Shown one piece after another: positions 47,261 to 58,312 of a stretch of 64,000 bases of DNA. A model generated the notes under the pieces. It was not told where the DNA came from. It made no database searches and worked only from the letters and a program-made list of their open reading frames with translations. This DNA comes from Castor canadensis. Taxonomy: Eukaryota; Chordata; Mammalia; Rodentia; Castoridae. A program made the translations under genes and the position numbers. Location: NCBI RefSeq assembly GCF_047511655.1, contig NC_133392.1, positions 21,590,001 to 21,654,000 of the forward strand. The letters are read 5' to 3'. Every line of letters begins with the position of its first letter. The first letter of the stretch is position 1.

Positions 47261-50049
47261 GATGGACAGTAAAATTTAGAACAGTGCAAACCTATAGCAC
47301 ATTTTCCTCTGTCCCAAATCCCACACTAAATTAGATATGCAAGGGAAAAATAAATACTTGACTATATGTGCTTAAAGATTCAAAGAGAATACTGTTTTGA
47401 CATTCCAAGGCATAAATGATCACAGACTCCTTGGACATCATGAGATGTAGTCTATAGAAGTATTTTATACTTCCCATGGTAGAGTGACTTGTTTTCCTAA
47501 AGATTGAAGAACAAGTTCCCTCAAGAACATGAGGACAACAAAGAATGCAGTACAACTCCCAGGCCATGTAAGCTTCCAAGCACCTGAGCTTATTGGGAAG
47601 ACACCTAGGTAATCTTTGTTGTTTCCTTTGTTCCAGAACTGTGGCATCAGGATTAATGGTTGCAGAGATAAACCTGTCTGTGATTAATGGCCTAGAGCCA
47701 GAAGGAACACTTTTTAAACTTGCACACATTGCTTATTTTCTTATTTAAGGATCTTATTGCATTTCTCACCTTTGGGTCTAGCATTGGGTCATTCTTTATA
47801 TTCTTTTAATTGGGTCAAGTCTATTTATATGGCTATGTGTGTCTGCGATTTTGAACAATAGTGTTCAATAATGATAAAACTGCAAGTCAGGAAGACACAG
47901 AAGCAAATTGGAAATATCTCTGATCTGGACCTCCTGACCCCTTGTCTTGGTCAGATCACCATAGAAGCTTGTTCTCTGGATTTCCATCCTACATCTAATG
48001 GGCCTTGCTATAGCATTATCTGGTTACTTAGGAACATTCTCAGTTTATGCCCACTTTCTCTAGAAATGGTTTGTGAAATGTGTTTCATGTTACTGTAACA
48101 ATGAAGAGAGTACAGGTATCTACTCAAATTTTTTTGTGAAAATTAAATAGACTACTCCAGAAAGAGGTGGAGTAGTCTGTGAGGGGATTTATGCTGTGGA
48201 GCACATGAATTTTCCTTTGAGATTCAAAGGAATGCAACTAAATCATCCAAACAGGGTTGGGGATGGGGTGAGAACAACTTTAAGAATAAAGTGCTATCAA
48301 AGGTTTCCAGGAGGAATCTAGGAGCTGAAAAATCATGAAAAGATAAAATTTGCATCTCTTTCTGTCTTTATCTGATTTTATTTCTGTTTCTGATCTCTTT
48401 CCAAATATCTTAATTTCAGTATATTTTTATTTCTCTCTCTCTCCCTGCAGCCCTTTGTCTCTTGTTTCTGGTTTTGCTTCTTCTGTCAGATCCATTTCAC
48501 TCTACTTTACTCCTTCCACTTTCTTTTTCTCACAAAATATGTTTTCCAAGGAACATTGGACACATGATGTTTTATATCATATATTTATGTCAATTGACAA
48601 AATTCTTGGTTCTTTTCTAGCTCTAATCACATAAGGCTGGGTGCTAGGGGCTGCAAGTAGGTTAGGGAATGACAGACAAGTGTATAATTCTGCATTTTCC
48701 CATATCTTCTTCAACTTTTAATTCTGATAGGTCTGAACCCAGATGTATAAGTATCCTGAGTTCAATCAAAATATAACTTATCTCAACAATCTTATAATGG
48801 CTTAATCTACTTGAAGGATAATTCTTACTTTAAGAATGTGTATCAAGTAATAGAGAAAAGTACTAATAATATTTTCTATACACAAAAAGATATAATACCC
48901 TAATAATTGAGATGTTTTCCAATGTGTATTCATACTTTCTATCCTCACTTTCTCTATGACTAATGAGGGGTTGGGAGGGACTCAGTAGGAGGACTAAATG
49001 TAGAAAAAGCTAAATTGTATTTCACACAGGGATCACATTCATTACTTTGGCCTGATGAACATTGTCTTCCTAGCAAATGAATAAATAACCAAACACACAC
49101 ACGTGCTCACATCCATTACACCCAGGCAAGTCTTTGCAAGTTCTGTGATATAATGGCCCAGTGGCTTCACCTACATGAACTTTTTGATTCTTGTCATGCT
49201 AATGGCTAAGGATGGTTATAAATATTTTCTAAGGTGAAAAATGGTCTTTTTGTCTTTCAATGGGAATATCTCCTGGTTGATTTCATTGTGTGTATAAGAG
49301 CCAACATCTCCTTTGGACTGGTGGGCTGGTTAACAGACCCATAGTCAATGATATTCTTGCTCTACTTTTATTCTTCCCCAAAAGAACAGCCAACTGGCCA
49401 TTAAGAGTACTGACATTCCAAGCTGCTCCATAATCCAGAATCTGATTCTGCATACTCACGTTCCTGAAAAATGAAGAAGCCCATCTTTCACTTGCTCTTG
49501 CCATCATTTGCCCTTTTGTTCTTAGTGTATCATGAAGATCTAAAGGATATTTTGTGTAAAGCAAGGTGGAACTAGTAGAGAGGTTCACTGTTGGGTTAAG
49601 CCTAACCATGAAATAAAGGTAAATAACTGCAGTGCAAGCCCAGATTTATAAGACAGATGCCTGTCTTTTGGGATCAATCAATGCAGGAGAGTGGAAAAAA
49701 ATGGACTTTGTAATTCCAACGAAGAATCTAGACCAAGTACATCTTTTTCAATTATTGGCTATGACGCATTAGGCACATTAATTAATCTCATTGAGCTTTA
49801 GTTTATCTGTGCATGGAGATGAAATCTTTTTGAGATTGACAGTCTATTACCTTTGTGGGAGCATGACTGGATTTCAGCTATAGCTTGAGAGCACTGATGG
49901 TTATAAAATATCATTCTAGGGTTTGGCTTCAATTTCTTTAAGGAACCTCTGTACTTCTGGGTATCTTTCCCATCATTGAAGGGTATATGCATAGCATAAG
50001 GTTATGAACTTTCCACAGCATTTTTATTAATGCTATTAATTGTTTAAAA
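47261..50049. other. Unannotated sequence with one inverted repeat
   Basis: About 2.8 kb. A 132-codon minus-strand frame (47729-47331) overlaps another frame and has no domain I recognise. The only structural feature seen is the inverted repeat at 48149-48178. Confidence 0.45.
48149..48178. repeat. Inverted repeat with 11-bp perfect arms
   Basis: agactactcca and tggagtagtct flank an 8-base spacer (gaaagagg). Confidence 0.85.
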
Positions 50050-52330
50050 TGGTGGATTTTCTTGTGAATTTTTGTACATGCAATACAATACAATACTTTG
50101 ATCATAACCACCCTTCATCACCCTTTCCCACACTCTTATACCCTTAATCCACCCTCATCCTCTTCTCCATTAGTTGCTCTATTAATTTTATGTTCTATTC
50201 TCCCCTAAATCCTACAACAGAGAGGAAACAAATGTGATACTTATTTTTCTGAGTCTAATTATCAGAAATAATTTTTTCTGATCAATTATTTCACTTAATT
50301 GTTCTCTAATTCCATGAATTTTCCTGAAAATGACATAATTTTGTTCTCCTTTATGGTTAAATAATAATCCATTATGCATATAGGCCACATTTTCTCTATT
50401 GATTTATTTATTTATGGGCACCCAGACTGATTCCATAACCTGACTATTGTGAATAGTACAGCAATAAACATGAGTATGAGGATATCTCCATTACATGCTG
50501 ACTTTGATTCCTTCAGGTATATACTGGGAAGGGGTATAGCTGTGTCATACGCTAATAAGTTTTTTTTGGGGGGAACATCCACACTCATTATATGAATTTA
50601 TAATCCCACCAATGGTATGTAAGTATTCCTTTCTCTCCACTTCTTCACCAACAATTGTTTTTTGTTTTCCTGATAATAGCCATTCTGACTGAGGTGAGAT
50701 AGAATCTCAATATAGTTTCAATTTGTATTTCTCTGATGGCAAAGGATGTTGAATGGTTTTACTTGTATTTATGGGCCATTTGTACTTCATTTTTTTAGAA
50801 CTGTCTGTTCAATTAATTTGCATATTTATTGACAGATTGCTTATTCTCTTGGTGTTAGTTTTTTTTTTTATTTCTTAATACATTCTGGCCATTAAACCTC
50901 TGTTGGAAAAACAGCTGGCAAGAATTTTCTGCCATCTTATAGATGGTCTTTTCACTCTGGTAATTGTTTCCTTTGCCATATAGAAGCTTTAAATTGAATG
51001 CAATTCTATTTATAAATTCTTATTATTATCTAAAGATATTAGAGCCCTGTTGAGAATCATAGCTATATCTTGAGGTGTTTTCATTTATTAGTTTAAAGTT
51101 TTGGGTCTTATATACATTAAGATCTTTGATCCATTTTTCTATAGGGTGAGAGGGATCTACTTTCAGTCTTCTATATGTGGATATTCAGTTTTCCCAGCAT
51201 TATTTGTTTAAGAGGCTTTTTACTAATTTATGTTGGTCTTTTGTGCATCCATATGAATTTTAGGATTATTCTATTCTATTTCTGTGAAGAATGTCATCAG
51301 AATTTTGCAGAGATTGCATTGCATCTGTAGATTGCTTTTGGAAATGTCATTTTAAATGATACTGATTCTGCTGATCCATGAACATGGAGGTCTTTTCATA
51401 TTTTAATGACTTCTTCAATTTTTTTCTTTGGTGCTTTATAGTTTTCATTGTTAAAGGTCTTCCACTTAGTTGGTTAGGTTTATTTCTAGGTATTCCATCC
51501 TTTTTGAGGCTATTATTTTCCTAATTTCTTTTCTCAGCAAGTTCATTATTGGTATGTAGAAAAATTTAATTTTGTATGCTGATTTCGTATCCTAGTACAT
51601 TGCTGAAGTTATTCAATATAAGAAATTTCTCACAAAATATTTAGAGTTCTTTTAAGTATAGATGATATCATCTGCAAATATAGATGATTTGGATTCTTCT
51701 TTTCCTATATATACAACTCTTATTTCTTTCTCTTGTCTGACTGCTCTGACTAAAATTTCAAATAATGATTATTAGTGATGAGAATGGACCCTTGCCTCAT
51801 TCCTGATTTTAGAGGAAATATTTTCCATTTTTCCCCATTTAGCATGATGTGGCTATGGGTTCTATCATATAGAGTCTTTATTCTGATCCTCCTATACCTA
51901 GTTTTTTTAAGAATTCAATAATAAAGAGAAGTTGAATTTTACTCCATATATGGAGATAATAATGTGATTTTTATCACCATTCTTGGCTCTGTGTAGGTTT
52001 TGTTTTTTGTTTTTTAATCTCACTTGGGTCAGTTTTGGTACATCATATGTATCTAGAAATTTACCAATTTCTTCCAGATTTTCTAATTTATTATAACTTT
52101 TCAAAATATTCTTTAAGGATCCTCTGGATTTCAATGATAGCTTTTGTAACATCCCCCTTTTGTCTCAAATTTTATTAATATGTGTCTTCTCTTTCTTTTG
52201 GTTAGTTTGGCTAAGAGGTTGACAATTTTGTCTTCACAAGTAACCAACTCTTTGTTTCAGCAATCATTTGTACTGTTCTTTTAGTTTCCATTAGTTTCAG
52301 ATCTGAACTTCATTATTTTTTCCTCTATTG
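50050..52330 (-). mobile_element. Older L1, 5'-truncated, ORF2 and 3' UTR
   Basis: Minus-strand L1 with a distinct 3' UTR (50050-50290), then ORF2 read backwards. It has C-terminal blocks at 50290-50900 and a reverse transcriptase core with an ADDIIY-type motif at about 51664-51678. An N-terminal palm block lies at 52152-51950 (IGKFLDTYDVPKLTQ). Stops and frameshifts are frequent, so it is older than the 5638 and 62728 copies. Similarity fades near 52330. Confidence 0.85.
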
Positions 52331-53464
52331 CATTAAAAAACCCATTCACCTGAACATATAGGTGTTCTATAGAAATGACAGAGCTAATTACTCATCTTAA
52401 AGATGTTAAAGTAAATGCATTAATGACATAATTTTCTATTACCAAAATATTACCTTAGGAAGACTTTTATTATCTAGAACTAAAGTCTATATATGTTACA
52501 GTTTAAAATAATATTTTCAGAAATAACAATCATGACTCCAGGTTCATATTATTATTTATGCTTTATTAGACACATGTCATTTTCTACTTTGAATTCTTAA
52601 TGTAGCAATTTTATTAATTACATTTTCCAGATGAAAGGAAAAAGTCAGTTCAGAGTCAACAGTCATCAAGATGGTATTAGGTTCTTGTTTAGTTGACTCC
52701 CAGGTCCCTGTTCCTTAACTATTGACATCTTGGGTCCCATTAATATTTATTTTTACTATGTAGCAGTAATGAAAATGAGATACCTTAAAGAGTTATATAT
52801 CTGGCACTTTTAAAATGGTTTTTGCAAAAAAAGAAAGACCTGGTTACATTTCCTTTCAGGTTATTCCTCTCTATACCATGAATTATTTTTCAGTATTATG
52901 TAGAGTTGACATTAAACAAAATTATAAAAAGAAATATTCAACCATAACAATTCTAATGGGCTACAAGTATAATAAAATATCCACATTTTACCCCTAGTAT
53001 TAGAGGAATTAATTGAATTTGAACTTCCATAAGCTAATCTTTTTATGCAAATGGTGAATATTAATTTCCTTTAGGCATAATCCTCCAAAGCAGCAATACT
53101 GTAACAGAAGAGAAGGAGGAATTCTGGGTGTAAAAATTTCAAAGTTTTATGTATTTCCAATTATGTTCTTATTTTAGGAGCTAGATGAATGAGGACAAAA
53201 ACACTATTACATAGTAAAATAACATATGTGTTTACATGTATTTACTTTGCAATTTAAATAGGTCAGAAAACATTTTGAAGAGAGAAATTCGGCAGTGCAA
53301 TAAAACCCAGCCAAAAGTTACAGAAATGATCAGCCTCTATTCTTTCTTGTTTCTCAATGAGTATCTATAACATATGTCTTTATGAACTGCAGGGAATAAG
53401 CAAGAGAAAGTTTGCTTTTTCCCTTGAAGTTACTTTACTAGCATGCCACTCTAATTATCCCTTT
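52331..53464. other. Unannotated AT-rich sequence
   Basis: No gene or repeat recognised. Confidence 0.5.
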
Positions 53465-53610
53465 TTTAAAGAAAATTTGAGATGTAGTTTATATCTCAAA
53501 ACACACTTATTTTAAGTGTAAGGTACAGTGTTTTAGTAAATTTAAACAGTTCTGCAACCATTATTAAAATCCCAGTTAGCCTTCATCCCTCCCTGGAAGT
53601 TCTAATTCTC
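53465..53610 (-). mobile_element. Ancient L1M-like 3' end fragment
   Basis: 'gaaaatttgagatgtagttt', 'aagtgtaaggtacagtgttt' and 'cagttctgcaaccattatta' match a 3' block shared by old mammalian L1s. Confidence 0.55.
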
Positions 53611-54009
53611 ATTTACCAAGGAATATAACAGAATAAACTCTTGTGATTCAAATTCCATTGACTTAGCATTACTAACATTCAAGAATGTTGATATATGAAA
53701 GATGACTTTGGAAATGTATAAAACATTGTTATTCTTCACTTTATCTGTGGAAGTGGTTAAAATATCTGCTTTAATTCACTAATGAGTCTATGCACAGTGT
53801 AAATAAGAATATGCTTTTTATCATCTTGAAAAGAGCATAGAAATCTTAATGGACCGTGGGGTTTTTTGCTGCCCCTTTAAAACATGGTAGGTGGAATATT
53901 TTCTCTAGATACATTGAGCAACATGTAGTACGGTGTCATATTTTTTTCTCCAACAATCAATATTATTTAAGAAATTCATGAAATTAATTTAAAATAGTAC
54001 AGTTACTCT
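53611..54009. other. Unannotated sequence
   Basis: No gene or repeat recognised. Confidence 0.5.
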
Positions 54010-54763
54010 TTTTTTTATCTTTTCTGATATTCTTCTTTCCCTGAGAAATTCCATCGTTTCTTCTGTTATTTGCATTTTATTTAGAGAACTTCCTTTAACC
54101 ATTTATTAAAGGGTAGTCATGCTAGCAAAAGATTATTTTTATTTCCTTTTTTCTGAGAATATTTTGATAGCCTGTTCATTTCTGAAGCATGTTTTTGCCA
54201 GGTAGAGAATTCCTACTGGATAATTCTTTTCCTTCAATATTTGAAACATTTTTCTATTTCCTTATGGTCTCTGTGTTTTCAGAAGAGAAAACTGTCATTC
54301 AAATTGGTGTTTAACTATAAATAAAGAGTCATTTTTCTCTGATTACTTTTAAGAATTTTCTTTACTCTAGTTTTCAGAAGTTTAATTATGGTATGTTTGT
54401 TTATTCCATTTCTTGTTCATGAAAGTTATTAAATCAGTAGATTTGTATCTAGAGTTATATTGGGGGAATTTTCCATCATCATTTCTCCCAACATGTTTTC
54501 AGTGCCACTGTTTCTCTCTTTTCTACTACTCTGAGTCTGAGGATAGGATTTTAACTCTTTTTCTATTATTACCACAGGTCTTTTATATTTTTGTAATTGT
54601 TCTATAGTCTGCTCTTTTGTCATAGCTGAAAAATTGTGTTGATTTGTCCTGAAACTCAGTAATTTTATCTTCTGTCATTTCTACATTACTGTTGAGCTTC
54701 TCCAGCAAGTACTTTTGTTATTTTTTTTAATGTCAGTTATTGCATTTTTCAGTTTTAAAATTT

Positions 54764-54776
54764 CAATTTGGTTTTT
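54764..54776. repeat. Left target-site duplication of the outer SINE
   Basis: caatttggttttt corresponds to tcatttggttctt at 55271-55283; both belong to the interrupted L1. Confidence 0.6.
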
Positions 54777-54904
54777 AGTTTTGCCCCGCTCTCTTTTCCC
54801 TTCCCCCGAAAGTTGAACAACTCAGGGCCTTGTGTTTGATAGGTGCACTATTACTTAAACCACTCTGTCAGCACTTTTCTGATTGCTAATGCCTGGGTCA
54901 ACCT

Positions 54905-54919
54905 TGACTGTAATCCTCG
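54905..54919. repeat. Left target-site duplication of the inner SINE
   Basis: tgactgtaatcctcg corresponds to tgactgcaatccttg at 55139-55153 (13 of 15 bases). Confidence 0.75.
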
Positions 54920-55138
54920 TTTTTTTTGTTTTTTTTTTTTTTGTGGTACTTGGTCTTGAACTCAGGGCCTACACCTTAAGCCACTCTACCAGTCCTTTTG
55001 TATGAAGGGTTTTTTTTTTTTTTTTTCCCGAGATAGAGTCTCCTGTAACTATTTGCCCAGGCTGGCTTCAAACTGTGATCTTCCTGATCTCTGCCTCCTG
55101 AGTAGCTAGAATTACAGGTGTGAGCCCTCGGTGCCCTG
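54920..55138 (-). mobile_element. Younger composite SINE (inner)
   Basis: It starts with a long T tail, then an ID-like unit ('gtggtacttggtcttgaact', 'cttaagccactctaccag') and a second T run. A B1-like unit follows ('gagatagagtctcctgtaac', 'aggctggcttcaaactgtga', 'gagtagctagaattacagg'). The ID-like part is internally short, lacking the middle of a full unit. The duplication of 15 bases on both sides shows it inserted into the older SINE. Confidence 0.85.
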
Positions 55139-55560
55139 TGACTGCAATCCTTGCCCAGACATTCATTAAGATGTTTCAGACTTTTTGCCTGTACTGGCTT
55201 CTAACTGCCATACTCCAACATCTACCTTTTGAGTAGCTAGAATTATAGGTTTGAGCCATTGCACCCAGCCTCATTTGGTTCTTCTTTGTATCTTGTATTG
55301 CTTAGAGGAGAATCTCTATTTATTCATTTGTTTTGAGATAATTAACATTTGCTCATCAAAGTATTTTTATAATGACTATTTTACAATCCTTTTCAGATAT
55401 TTTCAATATTTGATTCATGTCAGTGCTGGCCTGTACTGATGATCTTTTCTCAGTCAAGTTGTGATTTTCCCAGTTTTTGGTATAATGAGTGATTTTTTAA
55501 TTTGAATCCTGTATAGGATGGTACTATATTATGAAATCCTAAATTCTCTACTCATATTAG

Positions 55561-56604
55561 CTTCTTGTTATGCCCTTCTAACATCAGGAAGGAAGAAGGC
55601 AGATGGTTGACTCATAACACATTATAGAAGATAACCATGCTGTATTTATGACAAGTGATTTGGTTATAGAAAAAGGCATAGTTTCTGGTAGCATTTTGTT
55701 ATACAAACTGTGTTATTGGGGCTCTTAAATGTGTTTCCTAATTCTTACTTTTCAGAAATCTACATGTTCACCACTTAGTGAGCACGTATGCAGTCATTTT
55801 CAATGACTGAGTTGGCAAAAATAAAAATGTATGCTGAAGTACATTATTCTCTTGTGTTGTAAAAAGAAAATATAATCTCTCCAAAGCTTCTGAACTTGCC
55901 CATCTCATAAAATATTTTCTAATGAGAGAAGTGAATGATGGTCTAATTATGTTCTTCATCTTCATACAGTGTTCTATGGTGTGAAAACCCTGTCCTTCAT
56001 TATCATTAACTTTCCAGATTGATATCATTTCTTAACATATCACTCAGTTCTTAGGAATCCATTTAGACTTCTAAAAGTCAGCATTGTAGCCAGTTCCCTG
56101 TTGCTCTTTCTTTAAGAATACTCAGTGTATCTTGTGTAAGCCTCATCTTAGCAAGATCTTTTTCCAGATATGTGTGTTTACCAAGAAAGCACCCTCATTG
56201 TGCTATAAGAGCTAATGTATGGACACAGGTAAATGTTAATTACAAATGCTACTAACACTTACCATAAAAGTTCATAGTTATTATAACATATGGAAAGAGT
56301 TTTTTATCTATTAAGATAATTCAATGTACAATACCCTTAAAGATTTCACAAAATCACAGCTATAGAACTCATGAGAGAATTTGGAGTCTGAATTATACTA
56401 CATTGTCAATCCCATTGAATAAGGAGACTAGCCTTTTGTACCTCCACTTTATCCAGTATTGGTCTGTGACCCACATAATAACAGAGGAAATCCTTGCATG
56501 CAAAGCAGCTTCTGATTGACCAAAAATGTTCCTAATGGTATAGGATTGCTGTGAATTGTTAGCCAGCAATACTCCCAGGAGTGAGAGGATGAGTGCTCTG
56601 TACA
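55561..56604. other. Unannotated sequence
   Basis: No gene or repeat recognised. Confidence 0.5.
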
Positions 56605-57000
56605 TATTTTATGAATTGAATTGTGCCTCTTCCCAAATTCATGTTGGTGCCCTAATGCTCAGTAGCTCATAATTTGACCTTTTATAAAAGACGGAGTCTT
56701 TACAGTGTAAAATGGGACAGTTAAAATGAGCCATAGCCCAATTTAGCTGGCATACTTATAAACAGAGGAAATTAGGATGCCAGGAAGGCAATGTAGAGGA
56801 AAGACAAAGTAAAGAGACACAATGAGAAGACAACCATCTGCTAGCCAAGGAGAGAGGCCTGGGAAAGATTCTCCTTCACTGTCCTCAGAAGAATCCAACC
56901 CTGATGAAACCTTGCTTTCTGACATCCAACCTCCAACCAAACTGTACTTCTACCATTACTGAGAACTTGGATGAGTCACAGCCTGGGTACTAAATATCAT
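56605..57000 (+). mobile_element. MaLR-type (MLT1-like) LTR relic
   Basis: 'ttgaattgtgcctcttccca', 'cataatttgacctttta', 'tggcatacttataaacagag', 'agagacacaatgagaagaca' and 'gaagaatccaaccctgatga' follow the order of an old mammalian ERVL-MaLR LTR. These are solo, non-coding remnants; the subfamily is not certain. Confidence 0.55.
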
Positions 57001-57714
57001 TTGTGCTTAATGTTTTCTCTCTATGTCTCAAACATCAAATACTTATTTTTAACCATCAAATTTATCTCCCAGTGCTAACCCAAACAATAGATCACTACTA
57101 TCAAGCTAATGGGTACGTTATTACTGCCTTTATTCACACTTCTGTAATAATCTACAGAGAGGGAGGGAGATGGAAGGTGGCTAATAGCATGTGCTAGGAA
57201 GAAGTGGAGTGTTTGTCTGGGTCTAGTAGTTTTTATATATTTCTTTATTTTTAAATGAGGAAAGATTAATTTTAGCTTATGGTGTCAGAAGGTTCGGTCC
57301 ATACACCTTGGCTCCATTGAATCTGGGCATATTGTGAGGTAGAGCCTCATAGTGGTGTGAGCATATGGCACAGGCTACTCCCCTTCATGGTGGACAGGAA
57401 GTAGAAAGTGGGGAGGAGACTAGAGACTTAGTATTACCTTCAATGGCAGGCCTCAGTGATCTACTTCTTCCAACTAGGCCTCACATCCTAAAGTTTCTAC
57501 AACTTCCTAAAATAGTAACACCAGCTGGAGACCAAATGTTCAACACACAAACCTCTAGGGAACATTTCATCTTCAAACCACATCAATAGTGCAGTTCAGA
57601 AAGATTGTTTTCAATTTTTTTCCTCATATGTTGATACAGCAGGAAGGTAGCAGTCTGTCTAATGATTTAATATTTAACAGTTTAATTCTATATCATGTTA
57701 AAGCACAAGATTAT
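57001..57714 (+). mobile_element. Possible MaLR internal remnant
   Basis: 57255-57590 ('ttaattttagcttatggtgt', 'cttcatggtggacaggaagt', 'ccaactaggcctcacatcct') resembles the non-coding internal part that accompanies MaLR LTRs. It has no intact reading frame. The stretch between the LTR-like end and 57255 is unassigned. Confidence 0.45.
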
Positions 57715-58312
57715 TATTTTTTTTATTTTTGTGCTGAGTGGAGGTACATTATGGCATTTATAAAAGTTCTTACAACATATCAAATATATCATACTTGAAT
57801 TCACTCCTCCGTCATGCTCCTTTATCCACCCTTTCCCCATTCCTGGAGTATTTTCAATAAGAATCCTTTTTCCACTTACATAAATGTGTGCACAGTATTA
57901 GCACCATATTCACCTTCCTACACCCTTTCTCCACTTCCTCTTCCCTCCCACTGGTATCAGCCTCCCCAGGAAGGACCTGTTCTGCCCTCCCATTCTCCAG
58001 TTTTGCAAAAGAAAGATAAAAAAATGACATTTTTGCTTACTTAAGATAGCTACACAGGGAGTTTCCTTCTGGCATTTCCATGTATATCTGTATTGTAGCC
58101 TGATTTTGTTCACCTCCTCTACTTTTCTTCTTTCTTCCTTAGTGCCTTTCTTATGGTTGTTTCAACCACTTTAAAAATTCTATATTTCATTCTTGTATAG
58201 AGAATATAGCAATGACATTCACTTATCTCCTGTCTTTTACCCTCCCTCTCTCATATGTGACCACCCCTTAGTGTGACCTGTTTTTCATAATATTGCTGTA
58301 TTTGTATTGGGT

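Larger units (their letters stand above)
54777..55270 (-). mobile_element. Older composite SINE (outer), split by a younger SINE
   Basis: The ID-like half lies at about 54810-54880 ('gaacaactcagggccttgtg'). The B1-like half resumes after the inner insertion at 55139-55270 ('gagtagctagaattatagg', 'gagccattgcacccagcc'). Outer flanks are duplicated (54764-54776 and 55271-55283). Confidence 0.75.
54010..55560 (-). mobile_element. Ancient L1 ORF1-region fragment, interrupted by SINEs
   Basis: The plus strand shows the reverse of an L1 ORF1 region from RNA-binding part to coiled coil and upstream sequence: 'ctggataattcttttccttc', 'tttctcccaacatgttttca', 'ttgcatttttcagttttaaa' on the left. On the right are 'ctcatcaaagtatttttata' and 'ttctcagtcaagttgtgatt'. 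ORF1 protein binds L1 RNA. The copy is riddled with stops and is split by the SINE pair at 54777-55270. It is much older than the rodent-type L1s in the window. Confidence 0.65.

Noticed and set aside
47331-47729. 132-codon open frame, minus strand
   Set aside because: Overlapped by a second frame on the same strand; no domain, and not part of a recognised repeat.
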